Below, piece by piece: positions 15,711 through 23,304 of a DNA stretch of 64,000 nt; within the stretch, counting starts at the first letter, position 1, and each line of letters starts with the position of its first letter. Under the pieces are notes generated by a model. The model worked only from the letters and a program-made list of their open reading frames with translations. It was not told the DNA's origin and made no database searches. The translations under genes and the position numbers were made by a program. The DNA comes from Bacteroidales bacterium (GTDB taxonomy: Bacteria; Bacteroidota; Bacteroidia; Bacteroidales; UBA932). Location of the stretch: the NCBI GenBank assembly GCA_017519865.1, contig JAFWRQ010000007.1, positions 1 to 64,000 on the forward strand, in the 5' to 3' direction.

Positions 15711-18700
15711 CTACTTCCTTCCGTTCTTGGCCAACATTTCCTTGGCCTCCACCGTCAGAGTGGCATGAGGCACGAGGCGGAGACGCTCCTTGGGGATGAG
15801 TTTGCCGGTCACACGGCAGATGCCGTAAGTCTTGTTCTCGATACGGGCCAGGGCGGCCTCGAGATTCTGGATGAACTTGTACTGACGGGCTGCGAGCTGG
15901 CTGGCCTCTTCCTTGGAAAGCTGGTTGGCGCCATCGTCCTCGACGGTCTTGAACGAGGGGGAGGTGTCCTCGATGTCATTGCTGGAGGTACGCATCACCG
16001 TGCCGCGAAGGGTCGTGTACTCAGCCTTCGCCTTTGCCAGCATGTCAAGGATAATCTCCTTGAACTCAGCGAGTTCCTCGTCACTGTAACGGGTCTTCTC
16101 GATGGTCTCCTCGACCTTCTTGTTCTGTTCTGCCATAGTCTTATCACTTGTTAATTTTGTTTCCTTGGTTACTTTTATGCGGATGCTTCCGTCATTCCAC
16201 TCGACCTCGACGGCCCCTTCGGGGGCGTTGGCCAGCGAAGTGGTGTCCACGGACACCGCGAGCGTCTGCGAGGCGAGGTAGTCGCCGAACGACTCCAGGG
16301 ACTCGCGGATCTGCGCAAGGTCGTCGCCTTCGGCGCAGATCGTTACCGCCACCTTGTCGGTGACGTCGAATCCGCTGTCCTTGCGGATGTTCTGTATGCG
16401 GTTGACGAGCTCACGCGCCGTGCCCTCGGCACGCAGTTCGGGGGTGATTTCGAGGTCAAGGGCGATGGTAAGCTGTCCCTCGGACGCTACGAGCCAGCCT
16501 GGCATGTCCTCGGACGAAATGGTATAGTCGCCGGGATTAAGGATTACGTCGCCGGAAGCCAGATTGAGCGTATACGGCGCTCCGGCGGTCTCGGCCGACT
16601 GAATGTCGGTGATGGCCTGCTGTGAAAGCTCTCCGAACGCTGCGGCAATCTCCTTCATATGCTTGCCGTAGACCTTGCCCAAAGTCTTGAAATTGGGTTT
16701 GATGCGCTTGGTGATGATGCCGGTGGTGTCCTGGATGAACTGTGCTTCCTTGACATTGACCTCGGTCAGGAGGATGCCCTTTACCTTCTCGAGGTTTTCC
16801 TTTACCGAGTCGCTGATGACGGGGATGAGCAGGCGCGCGAGCGGCTTGCGGACGTTGATGCCGGCCTTCTTGCGAAGGGCGAGCACCATCGACGAAGCCT
16901 GTTGCGCAAGCGCCATCCTCTCCTCAAGGGAAGCGTCGACAAGCGAAGCGTCGCTCTTCGGCATAGGCTGATAATGCACGCTGTCTGCCTCGGGAACGAG
17001 GTCAACCCAGAGGTTGTCCATATAGAACGGAGCGATAGGGGCGGAGAGCAGTGCGACGTCCTTCAGGACCTCGTAAAGGGTCTGATACGCCGCAAGTTTG
17101 TCCGAAGCGAGGCCGGAGCCCCAGAGGCGTTTCTTGTTCAGGCGGATATACCAGTTGGAAAGGTCGTCGATGACGAAATCCTGGATCAGGCGGCCGGCCA
17201 GGGTGATATCATAATCCTCATATGCGGCCACGACACCCTTGATGAGGGTATTGAGCCTGCTGATGATCCACTTGTCGAACTCGGGACGCTCCGAATAAGG
17301 CACCTGAGCGGCCTTGATGTCGAACTTGTCGATGTTGGCATACAGCGCGAACATCGAGTAGCAGTTGTAGAGGGTGCCGAAGAACTTGCGGCTGACCTCG
17401 ACCACGCCCGCCTCGTCGAACTTGAGGTTGTCCCAGGGCTGTGCATTGGTGAGCATATACCAGCGCAAAGCGTCAGGGCCGTAGGTGTCAAGTGCCTTGA
17501 AGGGATCGACGGCGTTGCCGAGACGCTTGGACATCTTGTCGCCGTTCTTGTCCAGGACAAGACCGTTGGAGATCACGCGTTTGAAAGCGGGGGTGCCGCT
17601 TACCATGGTATGGATGGCGTGGAGGGTGTAGAACCAGCCGCGGGTCTGGTCGACGCCTTCGGCGATGAAGTCGGCCGTGCAGCCGAACTTGTCGCTGCCG
17701 AGGGCGCGCAGGCCTTCCTGCGCATACGGCATCGAACCGGAGTCGAACCATACGTCGATCAGGTCGCTCTCGCGGACCATCTTTCTGCCGCTGTCGCTGA
17801 CCAGGAAGATCTCGTCGACATACGGCCTGTGCAGGTCGATGCGGTTGTAATTCTCAAGACTCATGTCTTCAGGATCGAAACCCTTGTCAGCCAACGGATT
17901 GGAGGCCATGATGCCCGCCTTTACCGCCTTGTCTATCTCGGCATAGAGCTCCTTGACGGAGCCGATGCATTTCTCTTCCTTGCCGTCCTCGGTGCGCCAG
18001 ATCGGCAGCGGGGTGCCCCAGTAGCGGCTGCGGCTGAGGTTCCAGTCCTGGATATTCTCCAGCCACTTGCCGAAACGGCCGGTGCCGGTGGCCTCAGGCT
18101 TCCACATGATCTGCTCGTTGAGGGCCATCATCTGCTCGCGGACAGCAGTGGCTTTGATGAACCAGGAATTCAGCGGATAATAGAGCACGGGCTTGTCGGT
18201 ACGCCAGCAGTGAGGATATGTATGGACGTGCTTCTCGATCTTGAAGGCTTTGCCCTGTGACTTCAGCATTACGCTGAGGTCGATGTCGAGGGTCGGGTCG
18301 TCGGGGCCGAGCGCGGGGTCGTAGGCGTTCTTCACGAAACGGCCGGACCATTCGGCATAATCAGGACTGACACGATCTTCGACATACTTCGGATCAAGAT
18401 CCTCGATGCGACAGAAGCGTCCCTGATAGTCCACCTGGGCCTGAGGGTCACCGTTGCGGTCGATCACCATCAGCGGGGGAACGCCGGCGGCTTTGCCGAC
18501 CTTCATGTCGTCCGCGCCGAAGGTAGGTGCGATGTGGACGATGCCCGTACCGTCCTCCGTGGTGACGTAATCGCCGGGGATCACGCGGAATGCGCCCTCT
18601 TCAGGACGGAACCACGGGATCAGCTGCTTGTAACGGATCTCCAGCAGGTCGGAACCCTTGAACTCTCCGGGAAGGACCTGATAGGGGACAAGTTTGTCAC

Positions 18701-19592
18701 CGGGCTTGTATGCATCGAGCGCGACGTCAGCAGCCTTGGGGTTGAACCAGGCGCCGACGAGGGCCTTGGCCAGCAGATAGACCGCTTCCTTGCCGGAATA
18801 AGGATTGAACGAGTGTACGCGGACATAGTCGATGTTCGGACCGACGCAGAGGGCTGTATTTGAAGGAAGGGTCCAGGGCGTCGTGGTCCAGGCAAGGATG
18901 TACAGCGGGAGGTCGCCCTCGAAGAGGGCCTCGGAGCGCGCATCGCGGATGACTTCGAACTGCACGGCGGCGGTAGTGTCCTTGACGTCGCGGTAGCAGC
19001 CGGGCTGGTTGAGCTCGTGCGAGCTCAGGCCCGTGCCCGCCGCGGGCGAATAAGGCTGTATGGACTTGCCCTTGTAAAGGTATCCCTTCTTGTAGATGTC
19101 CTTGAGAAGATACCAGAGGGTCTCTATGTAGCGGTTGTCGTAGGTGATGTAAGGGTCGTCCATGTCGACCCAGTAGCCGATGCGCTCGGTGAGGTTGCGC
19201 CACTCGGCGGTATATTTCATGACTTCCTTGCGGCAGGCGTCGTTATACTCCGCAACGCTGATCTTGGAGCCAATGTCTTCCTTGGTGATGCCGAGTTTCT
19301 TCTCGACGCCGAGCTCCACGGGCAGGCCGTGGGTGTCCCAGCCCGCGCGGCGGTTCACCTTGAAGCCGGACTGGGTCTTGTAACGGCAGATCGCGTCCTT
19401 GATGGAGCGGGCCATCACGTGATGGATGCCCGGCATGCCGTTGGCGGACGGAGGCCCTTCGAAGAAAATGAACTCCGGAGCGCCTTCGCGCAGTTCGAGT
19501 GATTTCTCGAAAGCGCGGTCTTTCTTCCATCTCTCCAGCGTCCCGTTTCCGATCGAGACCAGATCCAAGCCCTTATACTCTTTGAATGTCAT
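15711..19592 (-). CDS. ileS: Isoleucyl-tRNA synthetase fused in frame to a DksA/TraR-like domain
   Basis: A 1293-residue open frame. Residues 1 to about 1140 are a complete class I IleRS: EGPPSANGMPGIHHVMAR at the first signature (GIHH at residues 55-58, not HxGH), WDTHGLPVE, the editing domain, KMSKR in the Rossmann fold (near residue 686) and the C-terminal tRNA-binding region. From Met1153 (ATG at 16136) a DksA/TraR-like protein follows (141 residues: coiled coil, then YGICRVTGKLIPKERL). In relatives these are normally adjacent separate genes; here no stop intervenes. GxHH is typical of the type 2, mupirocin-insensitive IleRS. The DksA part may still be translated separately from 16136. 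Confidence 0.93.
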   Translation of the reverse strand: MTFKEYKGLDLVSIGNGTLERWKKDRAFEKSLELREGAPEFIFFEGPPSANGMPGIHHVMARSIKDAICRYKTQSGFKVNRRAGWDTHGLPVELGVEKKLGITKEDIGSKISVAEYNDACRKEVMKYTAEWRNLTERIGYWVDMDDPYITYDNRYIETLWYLLKDIYKKGYLYKGKSIQPYSPAAGTGLSSHELNQPGCYRDVKDTTAAVQFEVIRDARSEALFEGDLPLYILAWTTTPWTLPSNTALCVGPNIDYVRVHSFNPYSGKEAVYLLAKALVGAWFNPKAADVALDAYKPGDKLVPYQVLPGEFKGSDLLEIRYKQLIPWFRPEEGAFRVIPGDYVTTEDGTGIVHIAPTFGADDMKVGKAAGVPPLMVIDRNGDPQAQVDYQGRFCRIEDLDPKYVEDRVSPDYAEWSGRFVKNAYDPALGPDDPTLDIDLSVMLKSQGKAFKIEKHVHTYPHCWRTDKPVLYYPLNSWFIKATAVREQMMALNEQIMWKPEATGTGRFGKWLENIQDWNLSRSRYWGTPLPIWRTEDGKEEKCIGSVKELYAEIDKAVKAGIMASNPLADKGFDPEDMSLENYNRIDLHRPYVDEIFLVSDSGRKMVRESDLIDVWFDSGSMPYAQEGLRALGSDKFGCTADFIAEGVDQTRGWFYTLHAIHTMVSGTPAFKRVISNGLVLDKNGDKMSKRLGNAVDPFKALDTYGPDALRWYMLTNAQPWDNLKFDEAGVVEVSRKFFGTLYNCYSMFALYANIDKFDIKAAQVPYSERPEFDKWIISRLNTLIKGVVAAYEDYDITLAGRLIQDFVIDDLSNWYIRLNKKRLWGSGLASDKLAAYQTLYEVLKDVALLSAPIAPFYMDNLWVDLVPEADSVHYQPMPKSDASLVDASLEERMALAQQASSMVLALRKKAGINVRKPLARLLIPVISDSVKENLEKVKGILLTEVNVKEAQFIQDTTGIITKRIKPNFKTLGKVYGKHMKEIAAAFGELSQQAITDIQSAETAGAPYTLNLASGDVILNPGDYTISSEDMPGWLVASEGQLTIALDLEITPELRAEGTARELVNRIQNIRKDSGFDVTDKVAVTICAEGDDLAQIRESLESFGDYLASQTLAVSVDTTSLANAPEGAVEVEWNDGSIRIKVTKETKLTSDKTMAEQNKKVEETIEKTRYSDEELAEFKEIILDMLAKAKAEYTTLRGTVMRTSSNDIEDTSPSFKTVEDDGANQLSKEEASQLAARQYKFIQNLEAALARIENKTYGICRVTGKLIPKERLRLVPHATLTVEAKEMLAKNGRK

Positions 19593-19650
19593 ATTTTTTG
19601 CCTATTTTTGCATCCGGACTTCGTCCGGCGACAGTCTGTTTTATAGTCTG

Positions 19651-19658
19651 CAAATATA
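19651..19658 (-). promoter_or_regulatory. Promoter -7 element of ileS-dksA-lspA
   Basis: TATATTTG on the minus strand, 58 nt upstream of the ileS ATG. A small GGAC/GTCC hairpin (GGACTTCGTCC, around 19617-19627) lies in the leader. I do not see a full T-box. Confidence 0.55.
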
Positions 19659-19685
19659 ATCAATCCGTGCGTTTTATACAAAACT

Positions 19686-20180
19686 ATGAGCACGCCTGAC
19701 ATCATAATTCTTCTATGCTTCCTTCCCGCCGTAATCGGCGGGATTACCAAAGGCTTTATCCAGCAGGCTCTGGCATTGGTTTCCCTTATTCTGGGTGCCT
19801 GGATGGCCTTCATGTTTTCCAGCGTAGTCGGAGACTGGCTCATGCCATATTTCAAGATTTCCGAGACCGTAATGCACGTCATAAGCTTCGCCGTCATAAT
19901 GGTGGCGGTCGTGCTGGTACTTTTCGTCCTGGCAAAGATACTTACAGGTGTAACGAAACTTGTTATGCTTGGATGGCTCGACTGGATACTCGGGGTGGTC
20001 TTCGCCCTTCTGAAGGCCGGGTTGTTCATCGGTATATGCATCGTGCTCTTCGACACCCTTAATGCCAAGTTCGAGTTCGTGGACAACGCCGTGCTCGACG
20101 AGTCAGTACTCTACAGCCCCATCAGGGACATCGCCTACACGGTATTCCCCTACCTCAAGGAGCTGTTACTCAAGCAATAG
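19686..20180 (+). CDS. CvpA family membrane protein
   Basis: A 164-residue inner-membrane protein with four hydrophobic segments and the family opening DIIILLCFLPAVIGGITKGFIQQ, then LALVSLILGAWMAFMF. CvpA proteins are linked to colicin V production and envelope homeostasis; the molecular role is unclear. It lies 3 nt upstream of tsaB, so the two are probably co-transcribed. Confidence 0.85.
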   Translation: MSTPDIIILLCFLPAVIGGITKGFIQQALALVSLILGAWMAFMFSSVVGDWLMPYFKISETVMHVISFAVIMVAVVLVLFVLAKILTGVTKLVMLGWLDWILGVVFALLKAGLFIGICIVLFDTLNAKFEFVDNAVLDESVLYSPIRDIAYTVFPYLKELLLKQ

Positions 20181-20183
20181 ACA

Positions 20184-20876
20184 ATGGCCAGAATCATATT
20201 CTTAGAGACCTCCACCGCACTATGCTCCACGGCATTGGCCGAGGACGGGCGGATCGTAGCCTACAAGGAAAGCACGACGCCGCGGGCGCAGGCGTCGCTC
20301 ACGGCGCCTTTCGTGGCGGAGATGCTGAACGAGCGCGGCCTCGGCGTACGCGACTGCGACGCAGTCTGCGTCAGCAAGGGCCCGGGCTCGTACACAGGCC
20401 TGCGCGTGGGCGTCTCCACGGCCAAGGGCCTGTGCTTCGGCGCCGGCATCCCGCTGATCGCCGTCGGTACCCTGGACACCCTGGTGTATCAGGCCGCCGA
20501 CGAAGGCCTGCTGCCGGACGACTGCCGCTACGTCGTCCCTATGGTCGACGCACGGCGGATGGAAGTCTATACTTCGGTGTTCACTCCTGACGGAAAACAA
20601 CTGACGGAGACCCGGCCGCAGGTTGTCTCGGCAGGCGACTTCGCCGATATCCTGGCCGAAGGTCCCGTGCTCTTCATCGGCGACGGAGCCGGCAAGTGCC
20701 AGGAAGCGCTCGCCCACCCCAACGCGCATTTCGTCCAGTGCTGCCCCAAGGCTTCGGCAATGCTCCGCCCCGCTTTTGCCGCCCTGGAAGCAAGCCGCTT
20801 CGAGGACACGGCTTACTTCGAACCTTTCTACTTGAAAGAATTCATCGCCACGGTCCCCCGCAACAAGATCTTCTGA
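20184..20876 (+). CDS. tsaB: tRNA threonylcarbamoyladenosine (t6A) biosynthesis protein TsaB
   Basis: A 230-residue ASKHA-fold protein. It acts as the scaffold that pairs with TsaD for t6A37 modification of ANN-decoding tRNAs. The N-terminal IIFLETSTALCSTAL and VSKGPGSYTGLRVGVSTAKGL are diagnostic. The length matches the family. It follows the cvpA gene by 3 nt and is followed by a palindromic repeat array. Confidence 0.95.
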   Translation: MARIIFLETSTALCSTALAEDGRIVAYKESTTPRAQASLTAPFVAEMLNERGLGVRDCDAVCVSKGPGSYTGLRVGVSTAKGLCFGAGIPLIAVGTLDTLVYQAADEGLLPDDCRYVVPMVDARRMEVYTSVFTPDGKQLTETRPQVVSAGDFADILAEGPVLFIGDGAGKCQEALAHPNAHFVQCCPKASAMLRPAFAALEASRFEDTAYFEPFYLKEFIATVPRNKIF

Positions 20877-20918
20877 ATCCTCGCCAATTCCCTTTCGACC
20901 TGCCTCTTTCCCTTAATT

Positions 20919-21050
20919 CGGGCGCAGAACCGGCTTCCCCACTCCCGTTTTAGAAAAAAACTCTCTTTCGGGAGCAGAATATGCCTTTCCACTCCCGTTT
21001 TAGGGAAAAACCCTCTCACGGGCGCGTGGCAAGCTATTTCACTCCCGTTT
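20919..21050. repeat. Fifty-bp periodic palindromic repeat array, left of the transposase-like gene
   Basis: ACTCCCGTTT recurs at 20941, 20991 and 21041, exactly 50 bp apart. The complementary signature CGGGMGC recurs at 20919, 20969 and 21019, also 50 bp apart (for example CGGGAGCAGAATATGC at 20969-20984). Each unit can form a CTCCCG/CGGGAG stem around an A-rich loop. Units differ at many positions, so this is a degenerate array. It occupies most of the 295-nt gap between tsaB and the transposase-like gene. A TATCTTTT box at 21114-21121 may be that gene's promoter. Confidence 0.8.
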
Positions 21051-21171
21051 GTGCAAAAAAAGAGACTGAATTTTATCGAAAACATATAATAATTCATTTA
21101 CCCCTCAGAAACTTATCTTTTTATACGCCGGATCCTTTGAAAATGCTCATCTTTGGGAAAAACCTGAAACT

Positions 21172-22104
21172 ATGAAAAGATCATTCAGTGATGAAGAACG
21201 TAGGTGCGAATCATTATTCCACCTGCTTAACCCCTGCTGGCATTTTTACACACCTGAGGATTTCCCTGTCATCCTCACCTGCGAAGCGGATTTCAAGGCA
21301 GCAATGACACTGCTTGCAGTCTGTGCACTAAGCTTCCCAAACCTCCGTATCCTTACATTCCAGTGGATGAGCAATCACCTCCATATAACACTGTCAGGCA
21401 CGGAGAAAGACATTTCATCCATGTTTGCGATGCTTAGGAAGTATCTAGGTAAACACTTGAAAGCCAGAGGCAGGATAATTCCCATAGCATCGTGGGCTTA
21501 CAACCTCCGGCGTATAAAGAGTCTAAAGGACCTGCGCAACGTTATCGCTTACAACAATCGTAACGGTTTCTTGGTGAATCCCGATTCAACTCCCCTTACC
21601 TACCCTTGGGGTGCGAACAGATTCTTCTTCAACCCAGATACGATTAAACTGGTCGAGAACAGCAAAGAGACATTGCAGCATAAGGTTATCCGGGGCCTCT
21701 ACCATACACATAAACTTGACGGTTTTACAGGGCAAACGATCCTGGACGGGTACATCCCACCTGCAGTATTCTGCGACATCGGATCCGCCGAAAATGTTTT
21801 CAGGGATGCCAGGCACTATTTCACCTCCGTTTCAAGGAATCTGGAGGGAATGAAAGATATAGCCAAAGAAATCGGTGAGAGCATTTATTATACTGACGAA
21901 GACCTATATGGCGTCATTCTCAAAATCTGCAGAGAAGGATTCGGGGTCAGCAGCCCTGCCCTCCTCCCTGCGCAGGCAAAGGTTGAGGTCGCCAGAAAGA
22001 TGTATTTCGAATACAATGCCTCTGCCAAGCAAATATCGCGAATCCTCAAGGCGGACCTTGCCCTAGTGAAGAGCATCCTTCCGGACGCAGGGAGCAAAGG
22101 CTGA
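21172..22104 (+). CDS. REP-associated-type tyrosine (Y1/HUH) transposase-like protein, copy 2
   Basis: A 310-residue protein. HUH motif NHLHITLSG, nucleophile region YNNRNGFLVNPD followed by YPWGANRFFF, and a C-terminal region GYIPPAVFCD...ENVFRDARHYF shared with the other two copies, ending in a helix-turn-helix (YNASAKQISRILKADLALVKS). It is flanked on both sides by related about 50-bp palindromic units in opposite orientations (20919-21050 and 22131-22215), the arrangement expected of a RAYT with its REP elements. RAYT proteins cut and join single-stranded REP hairpins in vitro; a housekeeping role is debated. Confidence 0.85.
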   Translation: MKRSFSDEERRCESLFHLLNPCWHFYTPEDFPVILTCEADFKAAMTLLAVCALSFPNLRILTFQWMSNHLHITLSGTEKDISSMFAMLRKYLGKHLKARGRIIPIASWAYNLRRIKSLKDLRNVIAYNNRNGFLVNPDSTPLTYPWGANRFFFNPDTIKLVENSKETLQHKVIRGLYHTHKLDGFTGQTILDGYIPPAVFCDIGSAENVFRDARHYFTSVSRNLEGMKDIAKEIGESIYYTDEDLYGVILKICREGFGVSSPALLPAQAKVEVARKMYFEYNASAKQISRILKADLALVKSILPDAGSKG

Positions 22105-22130
22105 GCAATGCTCTACGCCTCCGCTCTCAT

Positions 22131-22215
22131 AACGGGAGCGAGGAGAGCGATTCTGCGCCCGAATGAAGGAAAAAAGGGGAAACGGGAGCGAAAAGGAAGA
22201 TTCCGCTCCCGATTA
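22131..22215. repeat. Palindromic repeat pair, right of the transposase-like gene
   Basis: AACGGGAGCG occurs at 22131 and 22181, again 50 bp apart, each closed by GATTCTGCGCCCG (22149-22161) and GATTCCGCTCCCG (22199-22211). Read on the minus strand these are CGGGCGCAGAATCGC and CGGGAGCGGAATCTTC, the same signature as the left array but inverted. They fill the short gap between the transposase-like gene and the DUF4249 stop at 22248. Confidence 0.8.
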
Positions 22216-22247
22216 TCATTTTGGGGGAAGGTCGGACGGCGAGGGGG

Positions 22248-23300
22248 CTACTTGACGGGAGGGAGTTCCAGCCACTCGGATTCGCTGACAATGTAGGCGC
22301 CGCAGACACCGGCGCCCCCTTTGACGTTGGAGTAGACGAATGAAGCAGGCGAAAGGCCGAGTTCGGAGAACTCGTTGTTGCTGCTGTTGTAACGCGCTTT
22401 CAGGTAATTGTAGTAGCTCTCAGAGAAGCGGTACAGAACCAGCTTGTATTTGTAGTGATACTCCGCCCAGCCATCAAAACGGCCACCGGTATAGTCAACA
22501 TGGGCAGGCGACTCACGGCAAAGCGACGCGAATGTCATACGCCGACGTCCATCCTTGGGTGCGGAATCAGCCGAATCGCTCCATATCTGAACTTCCGGAT
22601 ACCTTCCTGAAAGATAATTGTTCTTCTTCGGCGAAACGGTGATCGGCTCTTCACCCATGGCGGACAACGCATCGCTGTCCACCATCGGCCAGGGCGAAAG
22701 GGTACCGGTGTGACTGCTATGGGAAATCTCCCCCCAGAATTTCTCGCCGGTTTCCGGGTCCTGGTCCTCAAACTGACTGTCATCTTCGCTGTACTGCATG
22801 ACCACGGCGCCGTAGTATCCTCCGTCGCCAGGGTCGGTATAGTCGATGTCCACCATCATCAAATAGGAGTTCGGCGAAGATCTGGGTACCCTCCTGGCGG
22901 TCCAGGAAAAGGACGGGAAAGGTTCAGGGACCTCACAGGAAGCGCTGACGGAGCCCGCTCCGGGCACGGTTACGGCAGTCTCCACCCGGTCACCTGGTGA
23001 AAACACATGGTCGGTAGCATAAAACTGGATGCGGTCCTGGATAGAGCGTCCGTTCTTCTCCAGGACTAGCGGCTGCCCGTTTACCTTCACCTCGATGGAC
23101 TCGCCGCGGGTAAGGACAGGCTCCGTGGCTCCGACGAGCGGCGTAGTCGCCTGGAGGATAAAGAAAGTCGTATCGTAGTCGTTGGACGGTATGAAACTCA
23201 TCCAGACCGTGCTCTCCCCGACCTGTTTCGAGATGTCGAAACTCCGTTCGCACGAGACTGCGACGGCAAATATGGATAATAAGTACAAAGCCTTTCTCAT
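22248..23300 (-). CDS. DUF4249 family lipoprotein (TonB-receptor partner)
   Basis: About 350 residues with lipoprotein signal MRKALYLLSIFAVAVSCE (Cys17). The C-terminal motif FVYSNVKGGAGVCGAY is diagnostic for DUF4249. Members are encoded next to TonB-dependent receptors and are thought to sit on the outer surface as receptor partners; cargo is not known. The start is the ATG at 23300, 4 nt after the receptor stop, so it is the last gene of the operon starting near 26305. Confidence 0.88.
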   Translation of the reverse strand: MRKALYLLSIFAVAVSCERSFDISKQVGESTVWMSFIPSNDYDTTFFILQATTPLVGATEPVLTRGESIEVKVNGQPLVLEKNGRSIQDRIQFYATDHVFSPGDRVETAVTVPGAGSVSASCEVPEPFPSFSWTARRVPRSSPNSYLMMVDIDYTDPGDGGYYGAVVMQYSEDDSQFEDQDPETGEKFWGEISHSSHTGTLSPWPMVDSDALSAMGEEPITVSPKKNNYLSGRYPEVQIWSDSADSAPKDGRRRMTFASLCRESPAHVDYTGGRFDGWAEYHYKYKLVLYRFSESYYNYLKARYNSSNNEFSELGLSPASFVYSNVKGGAGVCGAYIVSESEWLELPPVK

Positions 23301-23304
23301 GGTC

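Noticed and set aside
16659-18260. Long plus-strand open frame of 533 codons opposite ileS
   Set aside because: It is antisense to conserved IleRS codons; its open state follows from high GC at third positions.
19593-19685. T-box riboswitch in front of ileS
   Set aside because: The leader is under 100 nt with only a small hairpin and no T-box consensus.
20919-21050. CRISPR-like array (regular 50-bp spacing)
   Set aside because: The whole unit, not just a short repeat, is similar between copies; there are only three to four units, they are palindromic, and no cas gene is present.
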